49,167 nt of DNA from an uncultured Succinivibrionaceae bacterium (GCA_944393045.1 CALXYT010000012.1:1-49167); one strand, 5' to 3'. Counted from the stretch's first letter, positions 1 to 11,815 are shown. Translations and numbers: made by a program. The notes: generated by a model from the sequence alone, not told the origin.

Positions 1-30
1 TAGATTTTAAATTTTTTGAGAATGCCTTAT

Positions 31-55
31 ATCCCCATAGCTAAAGCTAGGGGGC
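31..55 (-). repeat. Hairpin resembling an IS200/IS605 element end
   Basis: On the minus strand this reads as a stem-loop with arms CCCCCTAGC and GCTATGGGG around a TTTA loop, with one mismatch. There is no U-tract after it, so it is not a convincing terminator. Short C/G-rich hairpins with a CTTTAG core are typical of IS200/IS605 (TnpB-type) element ends, as I recall the family. No transposase or TnpB reading frame is present between it and gdhA, so this would be a solo end or the edge of an element outside the window. The identification is tentative. Confidence 0.25.
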
Positions 56-148
56 TTTACGGCTGGGTTTGGTAAATTATAAGCTCATTATAGCAATAAT
101 TACATTCAGCTTTAATCAGAAATTCTGCGCTCCTTTACTGGCAGCATT

Positions 149-175
149 ATCACAGATTATGTGATCTTGGTCATA
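149..175 (+). promoter_or_regulatory. CRP-like site upstream of gdhA
   Basis: TGTGA-N6-TCATA (160-175) matches the CRP/FNR-type half-site layout, one base off the TCACA partner. It overlaps a perfect inverted repeat ATCACA-N5-TGTGAT (149-165). The site lies about 145 bases before the gdhA start, suitable for catabolite or redox control. AT-rich -10-like sequences follow at about 232-261, but none stands out. The rest of 1-318 holds no gene I can support. Confidence 0.3.
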
Positions 176-294
176 ATTTAAATAATTGCTGATAAAAATA
201 ACATTTTTTTGAAAAATATTGATAATTTAAGCATATAAACAAGATAAAAATAAGGTAAAATCACAGTACTCAAATTGAGTATATAGAAGATTAA

Positions 295-1659
<1,365 letters not shown>

Positions 1660-1686
1660 TAGTTAGTTATTAAACTTTAGTTTATA

Positions 1687-1722
1687 TTAAGGGTCTTGAC
1701 GTAAGACCCTTAATTTTTTTTT
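1687..1722 (+). terminator. Intrinsic terminator of gdhA
   Basis: Perfect 11-bp stem TTAAGGGTCTT / AAGACCCTTAA (1687-1697 with 1703-1713), a five-base loop and then nine T residues. A textbook Rho-independent terminator 28 bases after the gdhA stop. Confidence 0.95.
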
Positions 1723-2001
1723 GCGAAACTTAAGAAAGAGCTCTTAAAGGAAGGATTATTGGAGTTTATCATTAAAGATTAGCAAGATAGTTATTTAATT
1801 TTCTTTGCGCACTTTTTTAATGTAGTTATGAACTTTATCTATGCTCATTAGTTCGCAATAAAATTTTTCAGATCCTTTCTTAAAAATGCATAACTAAAAA
1901 TACTTTGAGTAATTAATACTGTTCTTGGATTTTGAAATTATTAATTTCATTATGATCTTAAGTAGATTTAGTTTACGGTTTAAAGTATGAATTTGGAAAG
2001 T
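1723..2001. other. Intergenic gap, no gene seen
   Basis: AT-rich spacer between the gdhA terminator and the terminator of the minus-strand ychJ operon. No convincing reading frame with a ribosome binding site, no RNA gene and no repeat was seen. Confidence 0.5.
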
Positions 2002-2027
2002 AAAAAGGAGTTATATATCATAACTCC
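2002..2027 (-). terminator. Terminator of the rlmN-to-ychJ operon
   Basis: Minus-strand stem GGAGTTAT / ATAACTCC with a GATAT loop followed by five T residues, 15 bases after the ychJ stop. It closes the long minus-strand gene cluster. Confidence 0.85.
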
Positions 2028-2041
2028 CTTTTAGTAATAAC

Positions 2042-2455
2042 TTAATCTAGCATGAGTCCATCGGTATAATACCAAAGACCATCTTTTTTCTTGAAACTTG
2101 CTAGTTCATGAAAATTCTCGTTACTTCTTCTTATTCTAAAATGAGCATAATACTCAATACGAGCTTCGACTTGGTTTTCATTAACCTCAATACTAATAAT
2201 ATTTAGCGAGGTAAAGTTCTGGGCTTTCATTTCCTCCCCTAAACGCACAGGATCGTAATCGGGACGATAATCTGCATCCCAAGTCTTTAACATATAATCT
2301 CCATTACCTGTCACGGCACTTGAAAATCTAGTCCTTAATACATATTCAGGGGTATCACCATCAAGCACTTTTTTGCCTTGTAAATATGGCTGGCAACAAT
2401 CCTTAAATTTTAATCCACTGCCACATGGACAACGATTATCAGGTTGAATAGTCAT
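2042..2455 (-). CDS. ychJ: YchJ-family SEC-C motif protein
   Basis: A 137-residue protein of the YchJ (UPF0225) family; biochemical role unknown. The N-terminal SEC-C zinc-binding motif CPCGSGLKFKDCC is at 9-21, followed by the NTF2-like domain with the family's LRTRFSSAV and WYYTDG segments. The Escherichia coli homologue ends in a second CPCGSG motif; this one stops just after WYYTDGLMLD and lacks it. The start lies two bases after the der stop, so the gene is translated from the der transcript. It is last in the operon. Confidence 0.85.
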   Translation of the reverse strand: MTIQPDNRCPCGSGLKFKDCCQPYLQGKKVLDGDTPEYVLRTRFSSAVTGNGDYMLKTWDADYRPDYDPVRLGEEMKAQNFTSLNIISIEVNENQVEARIEYYAHFRIRRSNENFHELASFKKKDGLWYYTDGLMLD

Positions 2456-2457
2456 AA

Positions 2458-4071
2458 CTAACCTCTCTTTTTAGCTTTAGCTTTTGCTTTAGCCTTTTTT
2501 ACAAAGCTCATTAAACGTTTACGCTTTCTGATTTGACTAACAGTTAATTTATTCTTCTTACCTGCAAACGGATTTTCACTTTCATTAAATTCAAGCGTAA
2601 TTGGCGTACCTATAATCCCCAAACTCTTTCTAAAATAATTAGTTAAATATCTCTTATAAGAGTCAGTTAAATCACGTGTCTTATTACCATGAATAATGAT
2701 TCTTGGAGGATTATAACCACCTGCATGGGCATACTTAAGTTTTATTCTTCTACCTTGTGATAAAGGAGGCTGTAATTCTTGAGTAGCCATTTCTAGTATG
2801 CGATTAAGCTTACTAGTAGAAACACGCGTAGTCGCACTCCTATAAGCACTTTGAATAGACTCAAATAAATGACCTACCCCTGTACCATGCAGTGCACTAA
2901 TAAAATGAATTTCAGCAAAATCCACAAAACCTAAGCGTAATTCTAGATCTTGCTTAACTTTATCTTTTATTTCTTTATCTAAGCCATCCCATTTATTAAC
3001 AGCTATAACAAGAGATCTACCTGACTGAATAATAAAGCTTAATAAACTCATATCCTGATCAGTTACACCTGCATTAGCATCTATTACTAAAATAGTAACA
3101 TTGCTATCTTCTATTGCCTGTAAAGTTTTTACCACTGAAAACTTCTCGACCATATCGTTTACTTTCTTTCTTTTACGCACACCTGCTGTATCTATAACGA
3201 TATATTCCTGATCATCTCGTTTTAGTGGTATATAAATAGAGTCACGAGTAGTGCCTGGCATATCAAACACTATTACTCTATCCTCGCCAAGCATTCTGTT
3301 AGTAAGAGTAGATTTACCTACATTTGGGCGCCCTACAATCGCAAACTTTATAGGTAAATCCCCAAAAGGTACTACTTCTTTATTATCTTCTGAGGTTTTA
3401 TCATCAGTATCAGCATCGGCATTTTGGCTTTTATGGCGTTGCTTCCACTCATACCAATTAAAACCACCACCAGTTTTATCTAATGGTACATTATCTAAAA
3501 ACTCAAAGCCTTTTTCCCAACGAAGTTTCTCTTCATCATCAAAAGGCCCCACTTCTAATGGTTTTTCTTCTTCATCGTCTTCTATAACTGGGGCGATAAC
3601 CTCATCTAATAAAATACCAACCCCCCTACCATGAGCGGCTGCTATTGGGTATATTTCCCCAAGACCTAAAGCATATAATTCACTTATCGCAGTATCAGCA
3701 TCTAAACCGTCAATCTTATTAGCTACTAGCGCTACTTTCTTATGATGCTTACGAACGTAATCAGCTATCATATAGTCACCAGCTGATAAACCACTACGTG
3801 CATCAACCAAGAATAACACTAAATCTGCCTCATCCATAGCAAGCAAGGACTGCTCTGCCATATAGGTTTCAATCCCTGTCTCACTACCGTCAATGCCACC
3901 TGTATCGATAAGAATATATTCTCGATCGTTATACATAGCACGACCGTATTTACGATCGCGTGTAAGACCCGGAAAATCAGCAACAAGGGCGTCACGAGTT
4001 TTTGTTAAACGATTAAATAATGTAGATTTACCTACATTTGGTCGTCCTACTAGAGCTACAACTCTGCTCAT
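2458..4071 (-). CDS. der: Ribosome assembly GTPase Der (EngA)
   Basis: Essential double GTPase for 50S ribosomal subunit maturation. Two G domains are visible: GRPNVGKST near residue 10 and again near 247, each with its DxPGxTRD or DxxG switch motif, and NKxDGLD specificity motifs. A KH-like C-terminal domain follows and ends in a lysine/alanine-rich basic tail. At about 537 residues it is longer than the E. coli protein (490); the extra length is an acidic linker (about 165-235) between the G domains. I chose ATG at 4071; an in-frame GTG lies directly before it at 4074, but GAGGA is spaced better for the ATG. Downstream of bamB, as in other gammaproteobacteria. Confidence 0.96.
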   Translation of the reverse strand: MSRVVALVGRPNVGKSTLFNRLTKTRDALVADFPGLTRDRKYGRAMYNDREYILIDTGGIDGSETGIETYMAEQSLLAMDEADLVLFLVDARSGLSAGDYMIADYVRKHHKKVALVANKIDGLDADTAISELYALGLGEIYPIAAAHGRGVGILLDEVIAPVIEDDEEEKPLEVGPFDDEEKLRWEKGFEFLDNVPLDKTGGGFNWYEWKQRHKSQNADADTDDKTSEDNKEVVPFGDLPIKFAIVGRPNVGKSTLTNRMLGEDRVIVFDMPGTTRDSIYIPLKRDDQEYIVIDTAGVRKRKKVNDMVEKFSVVKTLQAIEDSNVTILVIDANAGVTDQDMSLLSFIIQSGRSLVIAVNKWDGLDKEIKDKVKQDLELRLGFVDFAEIHFISALHGTGVGHLFESIQSAYRSATTRVSTSKLNRILEMATQELQPPLSQGRRIKLKYAHAGGYNPPRIIIHGNKTRDLTDSYKRYLTNYFRKSLGIIGTPITLEFNESENPFAGKKNKLTVSQIRKRKRLMSFVKKAKAKAKAKKRG

Positions 4072-4101
4072 CACTTCTTCCTCTTTTATCTCTTTATGCT
4101 T

Positions 4102-5283
4102 TTATTCTTCTTCCACCAGGCGGTAGGCATATAAATCACCACCCTTTGACTGAATATATACTAAATCTTCATCTGGTAAAGGTGCAGTATTTAAGCCATC
4201 TGAATCTACCTCAATCATGGCAGCAAATTCACCAGTAGCACTATCAAGCCAATATAAATACCCTTCATAATCGCCTACTAATACGTAATCCTTAAAATAA
4301 GCAGGTGCTGTTACATTACGATAAGTTAATGAGGTATTTACCCATCTTTGAGAACCATCAACTCTTATTATGCCATAAACATGACTATCTCTATCAGTTA
4401 GCGCAATATCTGATAAGTCATAAGCCATATTCTGATATGATGCATATTGGCGTGCCCAAAGAGTATTAGCCTTTGGTAAAATAAATCCTTGTAAATCACC
4501 ATTAAAAGCCACAGTGTATATTTCATTGGCTAAAATTAACGGTGAGCTATTAACGTCATTTAATCTTGCTAAATTTGTTTTACCATGCGCCACCCCTACA
4601 TTTAATTGACGCACTAAAAGTCCATTTTCGGCACTGATAAAATTAATTTTACCATCGACTGTGCCATACATTACTATCCCTGAGATAGCTACAGGATTAG
4701 AATTACCACGTAAAGAAAGAATGTTATTATCTTTACCAGTTGCCCATACTTTTTTGCCAGAAGCTACGTCATAAGCAAATAATTCACCATTAACTGATAA
4801 AACATATACTTTTTGATTATCAGAAGTTGGTACCGCTAAAACTTCAGAACCAACATTGGCCTTCCAAAGTAAAGAGCCGTCTTCTTTATTTAAGGTATAA
4901 AGATAACCATTTTCAGAGGCGATATATAAATGCTCATCATCCAAAGCCACCCCGCCTGAAAGACGAGCACTACGGCGATCATCATTTTCCTCTTCATCAT
5001 CTAAATCTAGATGCCAAATATTCTCGCCTGTTACTTTATTAAAGGCGCGCACATCACCATTACGAGAGGCAGCATAAATACGTTCTTCATCAAAAACCGG
5101 CGTTAGTTGTGAATAATACCTACCAACGCCTGAGCCAACAGAGCGACTCCAGACTAATTGAACATTAATCTTATTTTCCACTATTGGAGCAGGTACTGGC
5201 TGATATACATCTACCTCATTTGAACAACCTGCCAATACCAATAATGCTGGCAGAATAAAGAACTTAATGTTTAGTCCGAACAT
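4102..5283 (-). CDS. bamB: Outer membrane assembly lipoprotein BamB
   Basis: Lipoprotein subunit of the BAM complex that folds beta-barrel proteins into the outer membrane. The signal sequence ends in the lipobox LAGC with Cys20. The rest is an eight-bladed propeller of PQQ-type repeats, visible as recurring aY-D..tG...W units such as GEDIW-like and GSLLWKANVG segments. The length of 393 matches E. coli BamB (392). It sits between yfgM and der, the standard gammaproteobacterial place. Confidence 0.95.
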   Translation of the reverse strand: MFGLNIKFFILPALLVLAGCSNEVDVYQPVPAPIVENKINVQLVWSRSVGSGVGRYYSQLTPVFDEERIYAASRNGDVRAFNKVTGENIWHLDLDDEEENDDRRSARLSGGVALDDEHLYIASENGYLYTLNKEDGSLLWKANVGSEVLAVPTSDNQKVYVLSVNGELFAYDVASGKKVWATGKDNNILSLRGNSNPVAISGIVMYGTVDGKINFISAENGLLVRQLNVGVAHGKTNLARLNDVNSSPLILANEIYTVAFNGDLQGFILPKANTLWARQYASYQNMAYDLSDIALTDRDSHVYGIIRVDGSQRWVNTSLTYRNVTAPAYFKDYVLVGDYEGYLYWLDSATGEFAAMIEVDSDGLNTAPLPDEDLVYIQSKGGDLYAYRLVEEE

Positions 5284-5354
5284 ATTTAGCTTACTCTCTT
5301 TCAGTAATAAATTTATTTAGAAGCCTCAGTTTGAGTCTGAGAATTATCCTTTGA

Positions 5355-6080
5355 CTATTCTGCCTGGACCTCAACTTTTTCGGTCTTAGCAGGCTCAGTA
5401 GCCTCAGTTGTAACATGCGACTTCTCAAAATAAGGATTCTTAGCACCTTGAGTTGTTGCTAAGGAATTGCGCTTTAATTTAAGAGTATCTAAACTACCAG
5501 TTGCCCCTTTAGTACGAGCATCTAAAGCCTTACCATAATATTCATATGCCTTGACCTTGTCGCCTTGAACAAAAGCCAGATCGCCTTTAAGTTCATTGAT
5601 AGTATTTACAAAATTCTCATTAGTAACCTTATCAAGTAAACTTTGAGCTTGAGTAAAATTCTTTAGCTCAATGGCAAGTCTTGCAATTCTAATACTTAAT
5701 AAATCATCAAGAATCTTATCCTGACCAACACCTACTAAGGCATTTAAAGTATTATAAGCATCTTCATACTTACCTAATGAAACGTAAGTTTTTGCTAACT
5801 GAATACCTGCTAATACCCCAAAGTTATCTTGATGCTCAGCAATAAATTCTTTCACCTTAGCAATGGCTTTCTCATCGGTACCATCATTACTTAATACTTG
5901 CGTATAAAAAGCAATGGTATTTTCTTGCTTTTGTGCAATTTCATATTCACGATACTGATGTACACCAATAATAACCAGTAACGCAACTACAATACCTGAT
6001 ACGATACTTTTCCAGTTATCGTGCCACCACTTTTGCAACTCTTCTTCACGTTGCTGTTCATCTACCTCAAAAATATCCAC
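5355..6080 (-). CDS. yfgM: YfgM family periplasmic TPR protein (SecYEG-associated)
   Basis: Membrane-anchored tetratricopeptide protein that in E. coli partners PpiD at the SecYEG translocon. It has a short cytoplasmic N-terminus, one membrane segment (about 27-45) and helical TPR-like repeats. I chose GTG at 6080, not the GTG at 6086: CGGAG is five bases before 6080 but abuts 6086, and the resulting MDIFEVDEQ start aligns with E. coli MEIYENEND. The reading frame ends at a TAG, yet the next 13 codons in frame before a TAA encode a polar Q/T/E/S/K tail similar to the residues before the stop; see findings. Between hisS and bamB, as expected. Confidence 0.9.
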   Translation of the reverse strand: MDIFEVDEQQREEELQKWWHDNWKSIVSGIVVALLVIIGVHQYREYEIAQKQENTIAFYTQVLSNDGTDEKAIAKVKEFIAEHQDNFGVLAGIQLAKTYVSLGKYEDAYNTLNALVGVGQDKILDDLLSIRIARLAIELKNFTQAQSLLDKVTNENFVNTINELKGDLAFVQGDKVKAYEYYGKALDARTKGATGSLDTLKLKRNSLATTQGAKNPYFEKSHVTTEATEPAKTEKVEVQAE

Positions 6081-6093
6081 GATCACTCCGATA

Positions 6094-7368
6094 TTATTTA
6101 CTAAAGTTATTATTTAAATAAGCTACTAATGTTACTAAATCTAAGGTTTGCTGATCACCTGTTGCTAGATTCTTAACAGTAACCATCTCATTTTGCACCT
6201 CTTGCTCACCAATAATCAAAGCAAATTGTGCATTTACCTTATCAGCATGAGCGATTTGTTTCTTAAACTTACCGCCACCGCAATGGGTCATAATCTTAAT
6301 GCTTGGGAACTTACTACGTAAAGAATCTGCTACCTTTAATGCAAAAACATCAGTATTCTCACCTTGATAGCATACCATAACATCAACTGCACTGCTAGGT
6401 TTAACCAAAGCTAAACTTTCAAGAAGTAATATTAATCTCTCAAGTCCAATCGCAAAACCAATAGCTGGAGTTTCTTGACCTCCTAACTGTTCTACTAACC
6501 CATCATAACGGCCCCCACCACAAACAGTACCTTGCGCACCTAAAGAGGTAGTTACCCATTCAAAAACTGTTAAATTATAATAATCAAGACCTCGTACCAA
6601 TCGCTCATTGATAGTATATTTAATTCCTAAAGAATCAAGGTACAACTTAAGCTTATTAAAATGATTTATGGTTTCTTCTTTAAAATAACCTGAAAGCTTA
6701 GGAGCGTCTTTTAGAACCTCAATAATCCGCTCATTCTTAGTATCTAATACTCTTAACGGATTAGTATACATACGGCGCTTACAATCATCATCAAGAACAT
6801 CTTTATGCTCTTCTAAAAAGGCCACTAACGCATCACGATATTGCGCACGTTCCTCTTTAGATCCTAAAGAATTTAGTTCAAGCTTAACATAGTCAGTAAG
6901 ACCTAACTTCTGCCAAATTGCTGCGGTTATAGCAATAAGTTCAGCATCGATATCCGGACCATTTAACCCAAAAACTTCGCAACCAAATTGATGGAATTGG
7001 CGATATCTACCTTTTTGAGGTCTTTCATGACGGAACATCGGTCCCATATACCATAGACGCTGCTCTTGATTATAAATCAAACTATTCTCTAAACAAGCAC
7101 GAACACAGCCTGCAGTTCCTTCAGGACGCAATGATAAACTATCACCATCACGATCCTCAAAAGTATACATTTCCTTTTCTACTACATCTGTTACCTCACC
7201 GATTGCACGGCAAAATAACCCTGTTTTTTCGACAACTGGAAATCTGATTTCACTAAAACCATATGAGCTAAGAGTTGCTTTTAATACTTGCTCAACTTGT
7301 TGCCAAACACTGCTGTTTGGAGGAAATAAATCATTCATTCCTCTTATTGCATTAATTTTTACTGCCAC
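6094..7368 (-). CDS. hisS: Histidine-tRNA ligase
   Basis: Class II aminoacyl-tRNA synthetase charging tRNA-His. It is 424 residues, as in E. coli. Motif 2 is seen in [17 protein letters not shown], the histidine-binding motif A in LVRGLDYYN, and motif 3 in GFAIGLERL; the C-terminal anticodon-binding domain is complete. The start is GTG, with AAGG upstream, and gives [13 protein letters not shown], colinear with E. coli MAKNIQAIRGMND. It is followed by yfgM after 13 bases. Confidence 0.97.
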   Translation of the reverse strand: MAVKINAIRGMNDLFPPNSSVWQQVEQVLKATLSSYGFSEIRFPVVEKTGLFCRAIGEVTDVVEKEMYTFEDRDGDSLSLRPEGTAGCVRACLENSLIYNQEQRLWYMGPMFRHERPQKGRYRQFHQFGCEVFGLNGPDIDAELIAITAAIWQKLGLTDYVKLELNSLGSKEERAQYRDALVAFLEEHKDVLDDDCKRRMYTNPLRVLDTKNERIIEVLKDAPKLSGYFKEETINHFNKLKLYLDSLGIKYTINERLVRGLDYYNLTVFEWVTTSLGAQGTVCGGGRYDGLVEQLGGQETPAIGFAIGLERLILLLESLALVKPSSAVDVMVCYQGENTDVFALKVADSLRSKFPSIKIMTHCGGGKFKKQIAHADKVNAQFALIIGEQEVQNEMVTVKNLATGDQQTLDLVTLVAYLNNNFSK

Positions 7369-7403
7369 GTTAATACCTTAAAATTAGTATTGTTATTATG
7401 AAA

Positions 7404-8492
7404 CTATTTTGCTACATATGAGGCTACATACGCACGAATACGTTTTTCTACCTCATCGATTAACTTCTCATTAGGAATCTTTTCTATTCTCTGGCCGTTC
7501 TCATAGTAAAAGCTCTCACGTGCACCACCACAAATGCCGATATTGGCATGTTGCGCCTCTCCAGGGCCATTTACAATGCATCCCATTACTGCTACATCTA
7601 TTGGTACTCTAATATCTGTTAAACGTTTCTCTAGGGCGTTTAAAGTACCAATTACATCGTAAGCAGTTCTTGAACAAGTAGGACAAGCTATAAAATTTAT
7701 CCCTAAACTTCTTAAATGCAGCGCTTTTAAAATATCAAAGCCTACCCTTACCTCTTCTACTGGATCAGCGGCTAGCGATACACGAATAGTATCCCCTATT
7801 CCTTCACGTAAAAGCCATGATAAACCAATGGCACTTACCACAGAACCTTTTCTAAAACCACCAGCCTCGGTTATACCAATATGAAGTGGCTGATCAATTT
7901 TTTCAGATAATAATTTATACGCCTGATATGCCACAAAAATATCAGAAGCTTTTACCGATACTTTAAAATCCTCAAAACCATGCTTATCTAAAATATCGAT
8001 ATGATGCATAGCACTTGCTACTAAAGCCTCTGGTGTTGGTTCACGATACTGCTCTAATATATCTTTTTCTAAAGAACCGCCATTAACACCAATTCTAATT
8101 GGAATACCATGATCTTTTGCGCAGGCAATAACCTCAGCTACTCGCTCATCAGAGCCAATATTACCAGGATTTATACGCAAACAATCAGCCCCATACTCAG
8201 CAACTTTTAGCGCAATCCGATAATCAAAATGAATATCGGTAACTAAAGGAATGCTTATTTGCTGTTTGATTTCTTTAAAAGCCTCAGCCGCATTAAGATT
8301 TGGTACACTTACTCGTACAATATCAGCGCCAGCTGCTGCTATATCATTTATTTGCTTAACTGTCGCTACTACATCACAAGTATTAGTGTTAGTCATACTC
8401 TGCACACTTATTGGAGCATCACCACCAACTGCGACATTACCAACCATAATTTTACGAGTTTTACGGCGTTTAATTGTAAAAGGTGCCTGCAT
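7404..8492 (-). CDS. ispG: 4-hydroxy-3-methylbut-2-enyl diphosphate synthase IspG
   Basis: Iron-sulfur enzyme of the MEP isoprenoid pathway, converting methylerythritol cyclodiphosphate to HMBPP. TIM-barrel N-terminal part; the [4Fe-4S] ligands are in [10 protein letters not shown] (about 270) and [10 protein letters not shown] (about 307). The 362 residues are close to E. coli GcpE (372). Because it needs an Fe-S cluster, it depends on the cysteine desulfurase encoded elsewhere in the window. Next to rodZ with three bases between them; ends in TAG. Confidence 0.97.
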   Translation of the reverse strand: MQAPFTIKRRKTRKIMVGNVAVGGDAPISVQSMTNTNTCDVVATVKQINDIAAAGADIVRVSVPNLNAAEAFKEIKQQISIPLVTDIHFDYRIALKVAEYGADCLRINPGNIGSDERVAEVIACAKDHGIPIRIGVNGGSLEKDILEQYREPTPEALVASAMHHIDILDKHGFEDFKVSVKASDIFVAYQAYKLLSEKIDQPLHIGITEAGGFRKGSVVSAIGLSWLLREGIGDTIRVSLAADPVEEVRVGFDILKALHLRSLGINFIACPTCSRTAYDVIGTLNALEKRLTDIRVPIDVAVMGCIVNGPGEAQHANIGICGGARESFYYENGQRIEKIPNEKLIDEVEKRIRAYVASYVAK

Positions 8493-8495
8493 ATC

Positions 8496-9767
8496 TTAGT
8501 TTAATACCTTAATTTGAGTGCTTGTTACAGGCTCAACTACTTGAGTCTTACGTTTTTCTTGAGGTTTAAGTTTTATTGCCTCAACTTGCGATCTTAAAGT
8601 ACTTGCCTCTTTAACCTTAATAGTTTCTTGCTTAAACACAGTTTCTTGCTTAAATTTTGCTTTTGGAGCTTCTAAACTTAGCTGTCTAACCTCACCAACC
8701 TTTAAAGGTTTAAGCGCACTGCTATTACTTACTTGCGCTTTTTGACTATCAGCAACCTTCTTTACCTCTTTGGCCTTAGGAGCGACTGGTTTACTGCTTA
8801 TAGCTTTAGTAACTTTTGGTTTTTCAGTAGATTTTGAAGTTTTAACTTGAGCTTTTACTTTAACTACCTGGGTATTTGCCTTAACTTTAGTAGCTTCTTC
8901 CTTAGCTTTAGTCTCTTGTGGTTTTAAGTCCTTAGCATTTGGCTTAGTGTTATTTGGTGCTAATAAAATCTCAAGACCACTATTATTGGTGCTTGTATTA
9001 GGAGTTGCATTAACATTAGCACTTGCAGTGGTAATAGCTTCTAAGTCTTTACTCTCTAAGGTTTGCGGCTCATTATTTGGCTTTACTGTTCCTATATCTT
9101 GAGACTCACTAGCTTGCTCCTTAGTTAAATTTGAGGTAATTGGTGCTACTACTTCATCTTGCACCATTGAAGCACTACTATCGTTTGCCTCTTTTACTGC
9201 TAAACTTGGAGCTTCTTCCTTAATTTCAATATTGTTTTGAGTTTTTGTTAGATTTTCCTTTTCGCTATTATTTAAAGGAATATTTTCTTGCAAATTTTCC
9301 TTAATAGCTACTGGAGCTTCCTTTTTGGGGGTTTCCTTTACAGTTTGCTCTTCTAACTTAAGGTTACTATTTGGTTCATACGCACCAAGCGATGTAGCAT
9401 TATCATTACTTGAATTTGCACTAAGCGCAAAAACCATAATAATAACAATTACTACCACAAAAGTAATACCACCAATAAGCTTTAACTTATTAGCATTATC
9501 TGGTTTAGTGCTAGTTGCCTCACCTCCTTTAAGCTCAGCAAAAACATCATATACCTCATTAAGGTCTATCCCTAAAAATTTAGCATATGCTAAACATTCA
9601 CCAATATTTAAATGAGCAAATCTACCTTTTTCCATATCATTAAGTAGCACACTTCTTATATCCAAAGAAGAAGATACTTGACTTAAAGTTAAATTATTTT
9701 GCTCACGTAAAGCATTATATTGTCTGCCTAACTTAAGTGCTTTTGACGAAACTGCTTCCTTATCCAT
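8496..9767 (-). CDS. rodZ: RodZ-like cytoskeletal protein
   Basis: Bitopic membrane protein that links MreB to the cell-wall elongation machinery. The N-terminal Cro-like helix-turn-helix domain (about 8-78) and a single membrane segment (about 97-116) are clear. The periplasmic part (117-423) is low complexity, rich in Lys, Ala, Glu, Thr and Asn. I do not see the folded C-terminal domain (DUF4115) that usually ends RodZ, so this copy appears to keep only the MreB-binding and anchoring portions. The identity rests on the HTH-TM layout and position between pilW and ispG. Confidence 0.85.
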   Translation of the reverse strand: MDKEAVSSKALKLGRQYNALREQNNLTLSQVSSSLDIRSVLLNDMEKGRFAHLNIGECLAYAKFLGIDLNEVYDVFAELKGGEATSTKPDNANKLKLIGGITFVVVIVIIMVFALSANSSNDNATSLGAYEPNSNLKLEEQTVKETPKKEAPVAIKENLQENIPLNNSEKENLTKTQNNIEIKEEAPSLAVKEANDSSASMVQDEVVAPITSNLTKEQASESQDIGTVKPNNEPQTLESKDLEAITTASANVNATPNTSTNNSGLEILLAPNNTKPNAKDLKPQETKAKEEATKVKANTQVVKVKAQVKTSKSTEKPKVTKAISSKPVAPKAKEVKKVADSQKAQVSNSSALKPLKVGEVRQLSLEAPKAKFKQETVFKQETIKVKEASTLRSQVEAIKLKPQEKRKTQVVEPVTSTQIKVLN

Positions 9768-9784
9768 TAAAGTTTATCCTTGTT

Positions 9785-10582
9785 TTAATATTGTTCAGCA
9801 TTATACTTAGTTGCTTCTTCGCTATCTGGAAATAATTTAAGAAGTTTTTTAGCATAAATATCTTTTCTTTGAAATTGATTGAGCTTATTCGCAATCTTTA
9901 TCTTAAAAAATAAAGTTTGAGGGGTATCATTTTTCTCAAACATTTCAAAGGTTTGCATTAACTTATCAGCACGAACGTAATCTTGCTGTTCATATGAAAA
10001 AGTTGCATAGTTAAATAATAAATCAGGAGAGGTTCCACCATAATTCATAGCTTTAGTAAAGTAATCATCAGCTTTTTTAACATCGCCACTTTCATAAGCA
10101 CATACAGCAGCTCTTGAATAAGTAGTACTAATATTGGCATACTTCTTATCTTCTAGGGCATGTAAGAATCTCTCTTCTGCTTCTTTATATTGCTTTTTAG
10201 TACAAAGGTAAGAACCGTAAGCGGTATTTATTGCCCCTGAATCATACTTAGCAATACCTGCCTCATATGTAGCTTTAGTATTGTAATCATCTCCAACTGT
10301 TGCATAATAATAACCCCAGGTTAAAAAAAGCTCTTCCGTATCAGGATAAAACTTTTCAGCAAGTTCGAGGTTTACCTTAGCATCACTCATATGCTTTATT
10401 TGAATTAAACGATAAGCAAGCTTAGTACGAGCTAATGAGGCCTTTTTAACATCAACTTGTTCTACTTCTCGAAATATTTCATTGCCATCTTTATCAGTTC
10501 CCACCACTATCTGTGTAGAACTAACACAGCCAACTAAAAAAAGAGGAGTACATAATGCTGCTATGAGTAATACTTTGTTCAT
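9785..10582 (-). CDS. pilW: PilW/PilF-type TPR lipoprotein
   Basis: Outer-membrane TPR lipoprotein of the family that helps assemble the type IV pilus secretin. The lipobox LVGC puts the lipidated Cys at 19. Six or so TPR helices follow, with NLELAEKFYPD and FNYATFSYEQQDYVRADKLM segments typical of PilW. The 265 residues match the family. Other pilus genes are not in the window, and this gene is conserved here even in non-piliated relatives, so the pilus role is inferred from family membership. Confidence 0.82.
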   Translation of the reverse strand: MNKVLLIAALCTPLFLVGCVSSTQIVVGTDKDGNEIFREVEQVDVKKASLARTKLAYRLIQIKHMSDAKVNLELAEKFYPDTEELFLTWGYYYATVGDDYNTKATYEAGIAKYDSGAINTAYGSYLCTKKQYKEAEERFLHALEDKKYANISTTYSRAAVCAYESGDVKKADDYFTKAMNYGGTSPDLLFNYATFSYEQQDYVRADKLMQTFEMFEKNDTPQTLFFKIKIANKLNQFQRKDIYAKKLLKLFPDSEEATKYNAEQY

Positions 10583-10592
10583 TATTATTGTC

Positions 10593-11687
10593 CTATTGTA
10601 TTTCTTTGCCCTTAAAAGAAGCTATTCTATTTTTAACTTCTCCTGCTAGCTGACCGCAGGCCGCTTTTATATCATCACCACGAGTCTTACGAGTTACTAC
10701 TGTAAAACCATGGTCTATTAAAATCTGATAAAACATATCAATAGCTGCCTTTGATGGTTTCTTAAAATCACTATCGTTATGTGGATTAAAAGGAATTAAG
10801 TTAATTTTGCATGGGGTATGTGCCAAGGTTTTTACTAACTCTCTAGCGTTTTCAGGTTTATCATTTACCCCACTTAAAAGGACATATTCAATAGTAACTC
10901 TACCGCTATTAGCATTAGATTTACTTACATAACGTTTTACGGCTGCTAAGATATCCTCAATATTATACTTTTTATTAAGCGGTACAAGTTTACTACGTAA
11001 TTCATTATTTGGGGCATGTAAACTTATTGCTAATGCTACATCCACCTCATCTGCAAGTTTATCTAAAAATGGCACCACGCCTGCTGTGGAAATAGTAACT
11101 CGTCTTTTTGATAACCCAAAACCTAAGTCATCAAGCATAAGCTTCATAGCTTTTACTACATTTTTAAAATTAAATAGTGGCTCGCCCATCCCCATTAACA
11201 CCACATTATCAATTGCACGGTATTTAGGAATTTGGGTAAAACCAATTTTTTCAGTGGCACGCCAAACTTGACCAATAATTTCAGAGGTTGTTAAATTGCG
11301 ATTAAAACCCTGAGCACCAGTTGCACAAAATGCGCAATTTACAGCACAACCAACTTGAGTTGAAACACATAAAGTTGCTCTATCACCATCAGGAATATAC
11401 ACCGTTTCAACAAGCTGACCATCCCCTACATCTAGAGCCCATTTAATCGTACCATCAGCACCTTTTGATTCTACTTTTACCTCAGGCGCTTTAATTATGG
11501 CAATTTCTGATAATTTTGCTTGTAAATCCTTTTTGATATTAGTCATTTGGGTAAAATCTACTACCCCAAATTGGTAAATCCACTTCATGATCTGTTCTGC
11601 ACGGAATTTTTTCTCCCCTAAAGTTTGCAGAAAATCGATCATCCCTTGTCGATCTAAATCAAGTAAATTTATCTTCTGAACTGCCAT
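10593..11687 (-). CDS. rlmN: Dual-specificity 23S rRNA/tRNA adenine-C2 methyltransferase RlmN
   Basis: Radical SAM enzyme that makes 2-methyladenosine at 23S rRNA A2503 and tRNA position 37. The radical-SAM cluster motif CAVNCAFC (CxxxCxxC) is in the middle of the sequence, and GMGEPLFN and the C-terminal AACGQL cysteine that takes part in the methyl transfer are present. It has 364 residues. First gene of the cluster after the cobB terminator; a promoter is expected in 11688-11815. Confidence 0.96.
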   Translation of the reverse strand: MAVQKINLLDLDRQGMIDFLQTLGEKKFRAEQIMKWIYQFGVVDFTQMTNIKKDLQAKLSEIAIIKAPEVKVESKGADGTIKWALDVGDGQLVETVYIPDGDRATLCVSTQVGCAVNCAFCATGAQGFNRNLTTSEIIGQVWRATEKIGFTQIPKYRAIDNVVLMGMGEPLFNFKNVVKAMKLMLDDLGFGLSKRRVTISTAGVVPFLDKLADEVDVALAISLHAPNNELRSKLVPLNKKYNIEDILAAVKRYVSKSNANSGRVTIEYVLLSGVNDKPENARELVKTLAHTPCKINLIPFNPHNDSDFKKPSKAAIDMFYQILIDHGFTVVTRKTRGDDIKAACGQLAGEVKNRIASFKGKEIQ

Positions 11688-11815
11688 CTTCCATCTCTTA
11701 GTATAAAATTTTTAAAATTATAGCAAAAATCACATTTACTGTCATACCAAGACTACATATTCCTCCATTTTTTCTTAATATACGCTCCCTACTCACTTTA
11801 AGAGCGATAAATTAT

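Noticed and set aside
3251..3634. Plus-strand open frame inside der
   Set aside because: Antisense to a fully conserved GTPase; Ser/Pro/Leu-rich product, typical of a shadow frame.
8700..9400. Lys/Ala/Thr-rich stretch in rodZ as a frameshifted or foreign segment
   Set aside because: The frame is open throughout, base composition matches the surroundings, and low-complexity periplasmic tails are common in RodZ.
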